From: Voacanga thouarsii
Taxonomy: Eukaryota; Streptophyta; Magnoliopsida; Gentianales; Apocynaceae
Direction of reading: 5' to 3'
Length of the DNA stretch: 64,000 nt
Assembly: GCA_026120185.1 (NCBI GenBank)
Contig: JANUWF010001179.1
Location: 2,955,501-3,019,500 of the forward strand
The position numbers and the translations under genes are program-made. Positions 1-11,920 of this stretch are shown one piece after another (the stretch's first letter is position 1; every line of letters starts with the position of its first letter). A model generated the notes under the pieces. It was not told the origin of the DNA, made no database searches, and worked only from the letters and a program-made list of their open reading frames with translations.

Positions 1-284
1 TCCCTATCTAGAATTCATAACACAATAACCTTATCATGATGAGATTCTCATTCTCATCATCCGATTAAAAACAACAGTTTATATGTTATGTAACCTATGA
101 TCCATACCTTGCTGTGAAAAACATTCATTCACCTAAATCACTTACTTAAACACAATAAGTCTTTTCCAGTGAAATCGTGCATAAAATTAAATATGAAAAC
201 ACAATAAATTATTGAGAATAAAAATTTTATTAATTTAAGCAAAATTACATCAGAAATACAATCTTAGTAGACATACCTTCCAAT
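1..284. other. Unassigned AT-rich flank, copia-UTR/LTR-like
   Basis: No coding sequence is seen. The stretch around 90-170 (with 'ccttgctgtgaaaaacattc' and 'cacctaaatcacttactt') resembles 50830-50890 near Copia-1, so both may be pieces of one copia LTR or leader family. The similarity stops where the Gypsy-A LTR remnant begins near 285. Identity is uncertain. Confidence 0.3.
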
Positions 285-328
285 AACCCCTTGTTGTTAA
301 TTGTTCCAACACTGAAAAATACGCACCA
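285..328 (+). repeat. Truncated 5' LTR of Gypsy-A (last ~44 bp)
   Basis: The sequence ending in 'aacactgaaaaatacgcacca' matches the end of the LTR at 3024-4334 ('aacactaaaaaatatgcatca') and is followed directly by the primer binding site. Upstream of about 285 the similarity is lost, so the rest of this LTR was deleted or replaced. Confidence 0.6.
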
Positions 329-334
329 AGTTTT

Positions 335-352
335 TTGCACCGTTGTCGAGGA
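335..352 (+). promoter_or_regulatory. Primer binding site of Gypsy-A (tRNA-Asp type)
   Basis: 'ttgcaccgttgtcgagga' is a mutated form of the plant gypsy primer site complementary to the 3' end of tRNA-Asp (TGGCGCCGTTGCCGGGGA). It lies a few bases after the LTR remnant, as expected for the start of minus-strand DNA synthesis. The same kind of site occurs at 17340 in Gypsy-B. Confidence 0.7.
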
Positions 353-590
353 TGGGCACTATCAGAAACACTCGATTTTTGTTGATTTTACCTTTGTTGT
401 ATTTGTACATATCACTAATTTTAGTTTTTAGGTACTTTGCATATTTAGGTCTTTGTATTAGTATACGCTTTTATTTTTTTTATTTTTTTAAATTTTACTA
501 TTTTTGTTTTTATTTTTTATTTAATTTTTTCTTTTCTTTGATTGTAAGGTTGACATCATCATGGACAATTATTTATGGGCACAATATTAA

Positions 591-1319
591 ATGAGCTACA
601 ATAATGATAGATTTTCAAGGTTGCAAGTGCACATTGATGCTATTAGTGAGACGTCACTGGAAGCATTAATAAATTTTTTTATTGCCAATACAAATTTATC
701 CTTTAAATGGCATGAAGAAGTTTCTCTACAATTGAGCTATCAAAGAACATGACTAGTTGAGATCGTTAAAGAAGTTCAATTGAGAATGTCATCCAACACA
801 TCACAATTCGCACAAAAACATGGGACGTGTTACAGTGATAGGTCTGTGGCGGATGCATTCGATAAGGTGGTGTCGGTTCTCTCCCAAAAAGATGCAACGA
901 TGTTTTTTGAGCCATTCTTGGGGAAAATTGGAGAACAATTATGTCCCTTGAGTAATAAAGCCCATGTATTTGAACAAGCAAACCCCAAAGGGGAAAAGAG
1001 AGGCCATGGGGAGAATTTGAAAAATGTGATGAGAGATAACTTTGATACTACTTTATGCTCTAATTCTAATTTCTCTTTTGTAGGTACTTCTCAATTCATA
1101 GAGCCTAATGATGCCATTGATAATGTTTTGAGTTTAACATGCTTCTAGGAGTTGGATTTTTCAATAATACATAATAAAAAGTCCTTGGAGGATGTTGGAA
1201 AATTTTACCCTTCACCCCAACACATGGGAGGTAACTTGGTATTTGTAGATATATTGGAAAGTAAAGATTTATTGATCCCATCTTTAATAGCTCAAATGCT
1301 AGGTTTATGCACTCTTTAA
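591..1319 (+). pseudogene. Internal ORF of Gypsy-A, unknown function, broken
   Basis: One reading frame starts at an ATG at 591 (MSYNNDRFSRLQVH...) and runs to a stop at about 1319. It is broken by in-frame stops near 750 and 1147; the longest open part is 780-1148. The product would be about 240 residues, polar, without zinc knuckle, protease or polymerase motifs. Hypothetical ORFs of this sort occur after the leader of large non-autonomous gypsy derivatives (LARD-like elements). I do not recognise a domain. Position after the primer site and conservation of one frame over 730 bp suggest a former coding region rather than chance. Confidence 0.45.
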
Positions 1320-3023
1320 ATGTCTATTGTATTCATGTATCGATAATTTGATTAATATGTCCAAAGAGATTCGTCCATGTGTTTAGTTTTGTTAGCTTTC
1401 ATAATCTTTATAAACCTTACCCTTTCAAATACCTTTTTTCTTCCTATTTTTATCATGCCTATTTTCTCCATTGTGCATTAGTTTTTTTTTTTTAATCTAG
1501 GTTCGATGAGGAAGCATGATGAATGGAAAGAGTGTTTTTCTATTTTTAGGTTTGTTTTGAAGTTGGGTTTATTTTGGTCTTTATATCATTGTTTTGTCTG
1601 GTTTTTGTTTAATTTAGTTTTTCTAGTTTAGTGTCTTTTTATTCCCCCATCCTATAAGGAAAGTACTTTCCAATTTAAGTGTGGGGGAGTGACTCGTGTC
1701 TTTATTTGTTATCTAGGATTTTTAGTGGTTTTTTGCTTTCATATGCTCTCTTTTGTTTTGGTGTTTTTATTTTGTTATTATTTTCTTTGAGCTTTTATTT
1801 ATGTTTTGGTTTGCAAGCTGGAATAAAGTCTTCTTGGATGACCTCTTCTATTCTTCCATCCAAGTTTCACATTTTTTTGGAGTTTATTGCACTTGGAGAG
1901 TATTGATTAATTTTCTACCTCCTTTCTTCTTTATATTCCTTTTGAAGATGCTTTATTGTGTAGGTTTTTTGCCAATAAGGATATTGTCCAGTTTAAGTAT
2001 GGGGCAATAGTTTGGTGATATTCTTTGTCCAAATTTTTATCAATTTTCGTGGTGTTGTTTTGAAATTTTAAGCTACTTTGAGAAAAAAATTAAAAATTTT
2101 AAAAACTTGAAAGAAAAATTGCAAATTTTAACTATTATTGTATTGTTATTTTTTACTTTTGACATGAGAATTTGGTTTAAGACTTATTTAATTGAGTTTA
2201 GTTTTATGCAAACTTGTATATTTGGTATGATATAGGCTAAGTCTTGAGAATTTGGATTAACCTTGTTTATGTTTCAATAGATGTTGTGACATTTTGTTTC
2301 TTGAGGATTGACGTTGATTTTGTGACGAAATATAAGTATGGAATTTTGGTTAATTTTGGTGCTATGATTTTCTAAACTAGTCCTTATTTTGAATTTAAGT
2401 AAATATCGTGAGAGGCGAGGTTGAGAGAAAAAAAAAAGTGTTGGAAAAAAATAATGTAGAAAGGGATGTATGTGCCCATTTTGGCAAGAAAAATAAAAGA
2501 AAAAATAATGAGAAAAAAGAAAAAGTGAGATGAGAGAAAATAAGAATGCAAGTGAAAAAAAAAAACTTTGAAAAATTAAGGAAGACAATACGGTGAATGA
2601 ATAAAAATCTACTCACTTAAGGCTATGAATTCCCAAGAAAAAATTGGTGAAAATATTGCTAGTTTGCTACTTGGATTGTAGTAGTTTGAAATTATAGAAC
2701 TTGATTTGATTATGATTCCTAACTTATATGAATCACAATATTTCCATTCTTGACTTGAGGAATGGGGTAAAATACATTGAATGGATATGAACTTGTTTAA
2801 CTCAACTTCAAGGGCCTTCATGATATCCATCTTAATAAATGAGTTTGCATGAAATTAGCTTGATTGAATAAGTTTTGGGTTGCATTCTTTAGGTAAAAGA
2901 AAGAGAATATCTTTACTATATTAGCCATGTTCACAAAAATCATTTTTGTTAATAAGCTACTAGCATGATGTGTTAAATTCTTATTTTCTTGAGGACAAGC
3001 AAAAGTTTAAATATAGGAGAATA
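1320..3023 (+). other. Non-coding interior of Gypsy-A, with PPT
   Basis: This T-rich stretch has no credible protein. Two boxes, 1671-1690 ('caatttaagtgtgggggagt') and 1990-2008 ('gtttaagtatggggc'), resemble the 'gtctagtttaagtgtg...ggg' box at 21425-21457 of Gypsy-B and mark a shared 3' untranslated region. 'agtttaaatataggaga' at about 3005-3021 sits at the polypurine tract position just before the LTR. The lack of protease, reverse transcriptase and integrase makes the element non-autonomous. Confidence 0.5.
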
Positions 3024-4334
3024 TGATAGGGCCTAAATGTACCTATATTTTCCTAGTTATTTGAGGTGATTTTGTGATGTTTTTATGCAATAGCTAGTTA
3101 ATTCTCTTACATTTTGATATTTTGCCTGTAGAAAAGTTTTTCTTTGATTTTATGCAGAAATTAAAGAATTTGGAGCTTAATTGTGCGATTCTAGATGGAC
3201 CCGGTGATGCCCTAAGGAGTTTGAACCTGCTGGGGGTCACTTTTGGAAAATAGGGGGAAAATAGAGCAATTTCGGAGGTGGACAAAGTTGGATCGGCACC
3301 AACTCCATCCTGATGCAATGGCAGCAGGATTTCCTTTCAGATCAGAATTGGAAATTGCAAGTAGGATTTCTTTGGAAACTGTATTGGACAAGAATTAGGG
3401 CTCTTATATTGACTTTTTGACAATTAAAACTCCTATAAATACAAGAGAATAACATTGTACAAAGTAGTTTTTCAATATAATATCTTTAAAAAACTCCTCG
3501 AGAACACAAGATTACTGAGGATCAAAGGAGGATTCTTGGAGAAGAAGAGGATGTTGATCAAGAAGGTTTAAGGAAGAAGAAGAAGGCTTACCTATCTATG
3601 AGTAGTTTCTTTTTCTCTTCTTTATAATTTATTAACAATTTGAATTTAACTCGGGAAAGAGGTTAGAAGAGAAGTACCAACTAATTAATTCAATAGTTGT
3701 TATCTCTTAATTAACTCAAGAGAAAGGCTAAGGATAAAGATTAGGTAATCAAAGAGACATTAATGTCACCTAGAGATCGGGTTATTGATTTCTTCTACAA
3801 AGACTTTAGTGTTGCCTAGAGATATGCACATTAATTGTTTAATTGAGTTAATCTTAATGCTTCTTGAATTTAATTAGGGAGGTAGAGATATCCTTTGATT
3901 AAGCTAAGAATAGGATTTCATAACTCAAGAGAAAGTGGAATTTATCTTGAACTCATTGGTATGTGAATTAGGACTTAATAGATTTAAGATATTTTCTTTA
4001 CTTGACATAGTTTTGGAGGATTTCTTCATTACATGTTTTCTATCCTATTTCTTATTCCTTGTGACTTTTTTTAGGTGAACTTGATTTATTCTCTAGTATA
4101 TTATGTTAGTAGGTTATTTATTTTATTTTCTTTATTTTATTGACTAAACAATAAAAATTTGAGTAAAGTAAGATAGGAGCTTATGTTCCTGTGGATTCAA
4201 TACTTACTATTCCCTATACTATATGATGGGTATACTTGTTTATATATGTGATTTTAGTGGTTAGTATTTTAATTAAAACTTGATTGATTGTGGCTGATTG
4301 TTGTTAATTTCCCAACACTAAAAAATATGCATCA
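3024..4334 (+). repeat. 3' LTR of Gypsy-A
   Basis: The LTR starts TGATAGGGCC and ends AAATATGCATCA, giving the usual TG...CA ends. It is related along its length to the antisense solo LTRs at 11921-13703 and 48894-50576. A TATA box (TATAAATA, 3434-3441) precedes the likely transcript start. A TSD cannot be tested because the matching 5' end is missing. Confidence 0.75.
3434..3441 (+). promoter_or_regulatory. TATA box in Gypsy-A LTR
   Basis: TATAAATA, about 410 bp into the LTR. The related LTRs carry TATA boxes at the corresponding place (16331, 23111, and on the opposite strand 5816 and 49800). Confidence 0.5.
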
Positions 4335-4750
4335 CGGCTCTTTGTAATTTTTGAATTTAATTTAATTTGTTATCGCAAATCCCTTGTAGATTAATGACAG
4401 CACTGCATATCCCTTGGGTGGCAATTTATTTATCCTTGCAAAGATGTAACCTTTTTTGTGATTGTTTATTTTAGATGTCGCTAGATCATCGCTATTTTGC
4501 AACTATTACAACCTAGCTTTGGTTATTTATGTCTATTCCTTGTAATATTTCAATATATTATACTTATCCATCGAACCAATAAACAAATATTATACCACAT
4601 ACAAATTTAATTTGAAATCCATAAATTGTACATTTACTAACACCAATAATAGAAATACTAAAAATTAGTATAATATGGTCCAATAAACATATTTACAATG
4701 AAAGCTAGTTTAAAATAGTCCAATAAATATGAAAAGAAAAACTAATAAGT
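4335..4750. other. Unassigned AT-rich gap
   Basis: No ORF, structured repeat or recognisable element end is seen. The stretch lies between the Gypsy-A 3' LTR and the solo LTR at 4751. It may be the 3' part of CACTA-1, but no CACTA terminus was found. Confidence 0.3.
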
Positions 4751-6351
4751 TGATGCATAAAATTTGAGTGTATAAAAATCATCAAATTTAAATCCATCTC
4801 TTAGTCAATTTTTAATTAAAACATTAATTCCAAAATACACATACGAACAAATATACTCATCACAAGTATAGTATAAGGAATTAACGAGTATTGATCCTCA
4901 AAGGAACAAGTACATACTAATTACTTTTCATTCATTATTTAATCGACCCAAATATAGTTAGAAAAGAATAAAAAAGAAAAATAAAGAAATATATACAACT
5001 CAAGGATGTATGAATATGCAATTTAGACAATTATCCTAGAAAACATAATAATGAACCAACTAGCAATTCTTTCAAGTAATTATCATCTTGGCGTCATGAA
5101 GGAATATAAAGTAAAATTTAATCATTTGTCAAGTCATGAATCTACTTAGATAAATTCCACTTCGTTGGTCAATCTATGGAATTACTACATTTTGATTTGT
5201 ATTAATAGATTTTTCAATCAAGCTAACATAACCAAAACATGCATTAAGCTCATTATTATACTTTGATTCAAAGCAGATTTGTCAATCAAGCCATCCTAAC
5301 TAAAATATGCACGAATCTCAATTCCTTAAAAATATGAAATTAGCTAATGACCCTTTGTCAAGAAGAAATCAACTAATCTTTGATCACTTAATCCTATAAT
5401 CTTAACTTCATCGTTCAAGTCTATTAAGATTTGACAATTACAAAATCAATGCAATGAAACTCCTAACATCGTTTTGTATAAGTCAATTAGAAGAACTTGC
5501 ATCAATAACCAATGCTATCAAGTAATCAAACACCAAAGAGGACAAAAAATTGATCAAATAAAAATTAACGCAAAAACATGAATTCCAAAATAATATTAAA
5601 TTATAATAAAAATATTGAATACATTATTTCTAAAGGAAAAGAAAACAAAGATAAAGAAAGCACTTGTAGACATGCCTCTTTCTTCACCCTTGAAGATTCT
5701 CTTGAACAATACTCCTTGATTTGGTCAATTCCTCCTTCAATGAGTGATTTGGAATTTATGCTTTTTGATCCACCTCTCTATTCTATATCTCCCCCTTCTC
5801 TTGTGTTTTTTTATGCTTTTATAGGCCTCTTGGGTGATAAATTCGTGGCTTAGGAAGTCTTAGCTGAGTAGGATTCAAAAAATACCAAAATCATTGGAAA
5901 ATTCCTAATTTCGTGTACAAAATATTTGCCTTCTAGAGCATACTTGGCGCCAGGTACCTTCGACCCACCTGGTGCTAGGTGCACTTTGTTCTTTCCCTGT
6001 TTTGCTCTGTTTTTGGTCTATTCTCATCGGCAGACAAAACGGACTCAGCGCCAAGTACACTTGCCAGACCTGACACCAAGTATGTTCTGTTTTTGTACCA
6101 AAAGTTGCTCAAATTCCTCTACTGGACCAGAATGGACCCGGCACCTGATCCCTTGGTTAGGCCTAGAGCTAGGTATATTATGGAATTATTCACTTTCTGC
6201 TCGATTTTAACTCAAATCTGCACAAATTTTCCAAAAACTCTTTTACAAGAAAAATGTCAAATAGGAAGGAATATACCTAGTTATTACAACAAAAGTATCT
6301 CAAAATAACCTCAAATAACTAGTAAAATAATGATGGTTTTGGCCCCTATCA
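4751..6351 (-). mobile_element. Solo gypsy LTR 1, TSD TAAGT
   Basis: On the minus strand the unit begins TGATAGGGGCC and ends ATTTTATGCATCA. It is flanked by a perfect 5-bp duplication TAAGT (4746-4750 and 6352-6356). It is the same family as the Gypsy-B LTRs at 15778 and 22582, including the GC-rich 'ggcgccagg' palindrome cluster (about 5940-6175). No internal region is attached, so it is a solo LTR left by LTR-LTR recombination. It inserted near the 3' end of CACTA-1 gene 2. Open frames inside it are not genes. Confidence 0.92.
5816..5823 (-). promoter_or_regulatory. TATA box in solo LTR 1
   Basis: TATAAAAG on the minus strand in the context 'gaggcctataaaagcataa', nearly identical to the Gypsy-B LTR promoters at 16331 and 23111. 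Confidence 0.55.
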
Positions 6352-6356
6352 TAAGT

Positions 6357-7475
6357 CAAGTAGTGAATGGAGTAGGAGTAGCTCCTATAGAGGGTGAGGA
6401 AGAAGATCACTATTGCTGCCAGAGGATGGTTGATGATGATTTGGTGGCAATACAGTGAAATCCTCAGCATCACCATCACCATCACCATATCAGCTCTCTC
6501 ATCAACAATAGGAGGCGGCAGTGGTGTGGACAATCCCATCTTCTCAGCCATCACTATTAGCAACCTAGTCATGTAGCTATCATGCTGTTTGTATGTCTCT
6601 ATCTGTCTCTCATATTCCTACTGGATCCGCGGCTCAACCTCCTAGACCTTGATATCTATCGTCCTATCAAAGTCATCAACGAGAGCTGTAGTAGAAAAGC
6701 ATGAGGGTAGCTAACTCTAATGTTATCGTTAACGTACATGTGCTACTCTAACCCCATACTGAAGACTCGAGCCCTACTAAAGCTAACCGTTGCCTAAAAT
6801 AACTTGGTCTTCTTATCGAGCATGATGAATGAGGTAACAAAGATGCTAGAAGAACCTTGTGAGTAACCCTGATATAATTGGTCCACATCCTCCTGAAATG
6901 GAAAAAAATAACAATCGTTATGTAAATTAACTTACAAGAATTAAAGTAATGATAAATATTGAAAGTAATAAGTAATTATTACTATAACCTTGCAGGACTG
7001 TTCAATGACGAACTCTTTCTGCTTGGGCCCCTTCTAAAACATGTGTACATTCTTAAACATCTCCATAAACTTAAAACTACTCTGCTGCTCTCACCGCTGC
7101 AGTTATATTTAAATTAATGATGAAGTTAGATAAAATTTGTAAAGAGCTGAGAAACTTTTGTCAAAAAATTTTAAAAAAAAATTACCAGATGCTTCTCGTG
7201 CTCAGTAAAAGGCCACAATCCTCCTGCGTGAGTAGCACTGCCTTGAGACCTACTCCTCTTTGCAATGATAGAACCCTGTTGATAATACTCTATCCCCCAA
7301 TATCGAGTCATCTCAGTACAATCGGTGGGATCTACACAAGAAGGACTCTTACCACTCACACGAGCCTTGTAGAAGCTATTTGAAAATTTAGCTCACAACT
7401 TCTTTTACCAATTGAGCTAGATCCATGCACCGTCCTCATCTCTCCAGTGGAAATATTTCTGAATAGCACATTTAA
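6357..7475 (-). pseudogene. CACTA-1 gene 2: plant Transposase_24 (En/Spm-type) protein remnant
   Basis: Read on the minus strand, the piece from about 7375 to 7190 includes residues like GSIIAKRSRSQGSATHAGG followed by an F-x-E-H segment. This fits the basic 'skGGslHtGG' region of the Transposase_24 (PF03004) family that accompanies CACTA transposases. Around 6690-6500 a likely coiled coil (EYERQIETYKQHDSYMTRLL) and a proline-rich segment match the usual C-terminus. The frame is broken by stops and by likely introns (for example about 6905-6990, ending in a T-rich tract plus CAG on the minus strand). Such proteins are thought to bind the subterminal repeats and assist tnp2. Assignment is by eye and moderate; the gene is certainly non-functional. 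Confidence 0.55.
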
Positions 7476-8338
7476 AACTTGTAATTATAATATAATTCCT
7501 ATTTGAAGTTAGATATAGTGAAATGTTTTTGATAATGCAAATATTTCTAATTATGCAAAATTATAGTCATATTGCTAGTTTGTTACAAATAGAAAGCAAT
7601 TGCTTAAATTTCCTTAGGATTTAGATGCCATCAACCTTGATCCTATCATTGTATTCTCCTATGGCAGAAATCCAAGCAATAGATAAGGCACAAATAAATG
7701 TCCATTTATATTAATTTATTAGTAGGTATATAAAAATATTTTCATTCCTAATTGAGTACACAATTTATATAGACTAAAATACACTTTTCTTTTGAATATA
7801 TCAACCAACCATATTAGTATATGAGTGGTAAGAAAAATGACAAGCATCGTTATTTCATTTTAGTAGGTATATTTCATTTCTCACGTAAAACCTCTCTGAG
7901 CATAAATTTATTCATGAGTGCTTTACCCACTTCACAATCATACAGGTGAATTTATCAAGTGTAATATGCTATAAATACACCATCAATAAGGAATATACAT
8001 TCATTGATGGTACAACTTAATCTCTCTAATATTTTGCATTTATAAGAACTAAAAACTCATCACTAACAAAGGCACACTTTAAGGCCTTGCTTATCCTGCT
8101 CATAACACAAAATTATGCAAAATTCTCTATTCTTAGAGGTATTATAAGCATGTAGCTTTTCCTTCTTCAAGTTAGCATTACATTTTATGATCAAAATTCT
8201 ACTAAATCTTACTCTCACTCTTTATTACTCTATTACTCTAAATCTTACTCTCATTCTTTATTACTCTCAGCAGAAAAGTCAACTGCAATAAAATTCAAAA
8301 AACCCAAATTCATCAACAATAGATGCAAGAATTTGAAA

Positions 8339-8590
8339 TACTTGCAAACCTTTTTTGCTCATTCAAAATTCCAAAAAGTAAAATAAATAGAGAGTAACAA
8401 AAACTTCTTGTTTGGCATGCGATCTACCACACCCCATCTTGTAGCAGTTGATCTAAACAAAAATGACAGGGAAAAGAGATGGTGTGGTACCTTTGGTATT
8501 CCTTTTTGTATTTCTGATAGGAGAATTTTTTCGTGCTCACATCTTCTCCTTCCATTCACCCATTCAAGGATAGGTATTTATATAGAAAAT
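8339..8590 (-). promoter_or_regulatory. Putative promoter and first exon of CACTA-1 gene 2
   Basis: On the minus strand a TATA box (TATATAAATA, 8575-8584) is followed by a short ORF (8559-8359, 66 codons). A plausible intron follows, with donor GTTTGCAAG near 8350 and an acceptor after a T-rich tract ending TTGCAG near 8283. Spacing and direction fit the start of gene 2, whose recognisable coding part lies at 7475-6357. No domain is recognised in the short ORF. Confidence 0.3.
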
Positions 8591-8599
8591 TTGGAAACT

Positions 8600-9684
8600 T
8601 GGAAAAATGGAAAACTTGGAAAATAATTATAAAAAAAATTGCTATCAGAATATTTAATGTGAAAAAAATATATTTGTGTTATTGAATTTACGAATATAGA
8701 TTTTGGTTTGTGCTTGTTTTCATTATTGTCAAAAAAATATAATTCATTAGATTATTATGCCAAGAATTATTAGAATGAAATCATAATGGAGCTACAGAAA
8801 AAAAAAATAAACAATGAAACAGTACATTCAACTTTGAACCAAAAGTAGTTTCTTACCCCCCCCCCCACTCTTGGAACCACATATCCTTCATATTTGTCGG
8901 GATATGTGCACACATAGGGTATGCACCCTTGAAGTATTGCTAGAACATGTCGGTAAGTAGGGAAACACAATTTGTAGCACCAGCGAACCTTTTTCAAAAA
9001 CAAAGTCATTTGAAGCGGAAAGAAGTGAAATGAATGAAAGCAAAAAAAAAAAAAAAATGACGTAGAAGACTATGATTTTTATAGTTAGATGTGAGAAAAT
9101 TAGAATACACATTTTAATACTTTCCCATCACCACGGGGAACTTTGAGAAGCATGCTCTCACTATCCTATGCTACTAGCATATTAGACACCGCAGATAAAG
9201 GCCCTACTAAAGAAGGCTATCCATTCTCCTATGGCACATTCTCAGAGACGTGTGGTGCTGGTGGAGTCCGACTCGAAGAAGTTGTGCACTCATCTCCCTC
9301 ATTTGAACCATGTCCTATTAAACTAGGTGATAGATGACTATCCTCCAAAAGCTATAGCTAGTTTAATGCAACATATAATAGAAGAACAAACGAATTAAGA
9401 TCTACTAACTCTTATACAGCTTCAATAATTAATTCACAAAAGATTACAATATAAATAACATGGAAAATTACAAATAGATAAAAAAATGAATGAATGCGCA
9501 TGCACATTAAAATTAATCCAAGGCAAGCAGAGAAATGTGAGAAAATTCACTATGTAATGTATAAACTAAGTGAAGTGAAATCATCATCAAACTAAATAAT
9601 TTTTTCTTAAATAAAAAATGCATCTTGGGGAGTGAATTAATAAGTAAAATTCCAAACATATGAAGTAATCATTACAAACAATGT
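8600..9684. other. Intergenic part of CACTA-1, homopolymer runs
   Basis: No recognisable coding sequence lies between the end of gene 1 (9685) and the start of gene 2. It holds a C11 run (8856-8866) and an A16 run (9042-9057). The short frames at 9143-9337 (+) and 9112-8770 (-) show no domain. Confidence 0.4.
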
Positions 9685-10175
9685 TTATTCACTTAGATAA
9701 TCTTCTGCTAAATATTCTCCATCATCTTCATCAATTTCAGTATCTGTTTCCCATACATTTTCGCCTTCGTCTTCACCCTCATTATTCTCCTTTCCTAACA
9801 CCCCCTCGTTATCATCTAACACCCCGTTCAACCTAAACTCATGTGTAAGGGGACCAAGATCTACCATCAAAGATATACACATGACATTGTTGTTATCAAC
9901 GTCCTCTTGATAAGCTATATCAACTAAAGGCGCATCAAATGCATAACAAGCTTTGGTTTTACACACTATCAACCAATCAGATCTTGTGCTTACAACTCCT
10001 AGATACTTAGAACAATATATCTGACTTGCTTGCAGTGCTAAAATAAAAGGATCATACATCGGGTACTTTCTCCTGTGGTTAATATCAATTAGTCTAAATT
10101 GCATATGCGTGCTAACTTCTCGATTTAGGGTTTGATCAAACCAATCACATTTAAATAGTACAGGAACCTGTAATG
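9685..10175 (-). pseudogene. CACTA-1 gene 1, DUF4216 segment
   Basis: On the minus strand the frame reads from about 10172 through PVLFKCDWFD, then MYDPFILALQASQIYCSKYL, and ends in an acidic tail (GEYLAEDYLSE) before a stop at 9685. The 'vvLFkCdWFD' start and the 'DPFILA.QA.QVfY' core are hallmarks of DUF4216 (PF13952), the C-terminal domain of CACTA transposase genes in plants. This is the best kept exon of CACTA-1: about 160 codons without a stop. The role of DUF4216 is not established; it is encoded with tnp2 and DUF4218 in autonomous elements. Confidence 0.8.
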
Positions 10176-10674
10176 GTTAACTAGGGAATTGGACCTCTAT
10201 AATCTCTTCCAAGATTCCATAGTATCCATTTCAAATGTGTCAAAACCACCTCATTTAACGCATACTCCACTATTCGTAGTAATTTTCCCTTCACAATACT
10301 CGTGGGTGTGAAACCGATATCCATTCACAATATATCCTTGAAATGATTTCACTTGTCTCGATAGACCCCAAGCAATGTTTTGCAAGGATTGATTTGTAGC
10401 TGCACTATGTCCATTGTGCACCTATATAATCCAAATATATAGAAAGATGAAATATAAGAATCTTGATTTTCACAAGATTATGTAAGCTAGAAAACTTATG
10501 TAATCTCTAAACCATCCGACAAATTCATTTTCTATTCTTCTATCAAATACTTCTTTTGAAATATTTGGTTCCAAGGATTGTACTTGTGCAAAGAACATCC
10601 TAGAAAGTGTAAAATAGAATATATCAATTGCCTTATTGATAATCTACTAAACATAATCTAAGTGAAGAGAAGTC

Positions 10675-10890
10675 TTACTCGATGTACAATTGGACCTCTT
10701 CACAATTTAATAACATATAATTCAAAGCTACTTTATATTCATCCAATGCGAGGAACCTAGTTGGAATATTTTCCAATATCTTTCTAAGAACATTACATAT
10801 AGTCAGTATACGATCCTCTACCCTCGAGGTAGCACATTCTCCTTCTTCATTACAAGTTATAGTCGTGTGCTTTGTTTGCACAGCGATTCA
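10675..10890 (-). pseudogene. CACTA-1 gene 1, linker exon between DUF4218 and DUF4216
   Basis: The minus-strand frame 10881-10675 ends ...DEYKVALNYMLLNCEEVQLYIE. The 'A..Y.L.NC.EV.P(Y/F)' pattern is the conserved connector found between DUF4218 and DUF4216 in plant CACTA transposases. Spacing on both sides fits exon remnants of one gene. The surrounding sequence has stops and probable introns. Confidence 0.6.
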
Positions 10891-11057
10891 AAGTAATAGG
10901 AGAAGAAAGTGAATGCTTCTTCAACAAGAAAGTATTACAAATTGACCCTTCAACTCTTACCTTGTTCTTCACCATCATTTTCAAATGATACAAGAACTTA
11001 TAACCCAAGAATATAAATTAATAATATTACATCTATTAAATAGAAATAAAACATTAA

Positions 11058-11920
11058 TTACCCTTCAAAAGGATACATGCATCTATATTGGATTGGACCA
11101 CAAACTTTGGCCTCGTACAGTAAATGAACCATTAAATATTCCATTATATCAAGGAACCTAAGGGTAAAGATCTTCTCCAACTTACATAGAAGGAAAAGTA
11201 TATCTGACTCTAATTTCATCATATAAGCTACTCACAACTTTTAAGGACATAAATCCCGATAAAACTGACTTAATTTAGTTAGGATTGCCCATATATTAGC
11301 AGACAAAAATTCCTTGATTGAAATCGGGAGTAAACAATCCATGAACACATGACAATTATAGCTTTTCATTCCTGACATCTTCAACTCTTTCAAATCAACA
11401 CATCACCTCAAGTTAGATGCAAATCCATCTAGGAACTACAAGTTTTTCACCTACTGTAATAGAATTCTTTTTTGTTCTATCGTAATGTGTAGTATGCTTT
11501 AGGTATAGAAACCCTTCCATTAGTTGCAGCACTAATCCTCAACTCCAGCCTATGACATAAAATTTCAACATCACGACAGACCTTCAAATTATCCTTTATT
11601 TTGCCTTTTCGTATCTGTAAATGTGTTAAACACATTGTCGAACACATTCTTCTCATTATGCATCACATCTATACTATGTCGAACCAAATATGTGTGCCAT
11701 TAATGCAAATCCCAAAAAATACCCACTTGGCCCAATTGTGGTTATTCCCATGGCCATCACTGTTACCAATTTCACAGCCTAATTCTGTTACTTTTTGGAA
11801 ATGACATAATCTAGCCCAAATTTCATGGCTACTACAATATAGTATTAATAGTGTTGTTTTATGGTCTTATCTCTCCTAAATGACCTTGTATCTTGCCTGT
11901 AAGAATGGTCCATTGGCAAG
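11058..11920 (-). pseudogene. CACTA-1 gene 1: tnp2 C-terminal part plus DUF4218
   Basis: Just left of the inserted solo LTR the minus strand continues the tnp2 frame (DHSYRQDTRSFRRDKT near 11900-11840) before a stop. Further on (about 11680-11600) a degraded 'iDVMHnEKNV.DNV' segment and the 'FLDGFASNL' region (about 11440-11420) are visible. The DUF4218 (PF13960) core follows: CHVFMDCLLPI near 11345 and, at 11215-11058, LFLLCKLEKIF...LMVHLLYEAK. Several stops and frameshifts separate the blocks. In intact elements this is the middle of the DDE transposase gene that cuts and rejoins CACTA ends. Confidence 0.8.

Noticed and set aside
343..594. Phe-rich open frame of 83 codons
   Set aside because: It is translated from T-rich leader DNA right after the Gypsy-A primer site; composition is extreme and no domain is present.
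6460..6490. 'atcacc' repeat giving His-rich or Met-Val-rich peptides
   Set aside because: A simple sequence repeat in the degraded end of CACTA-1 gene 2, not a metal-binding protein.
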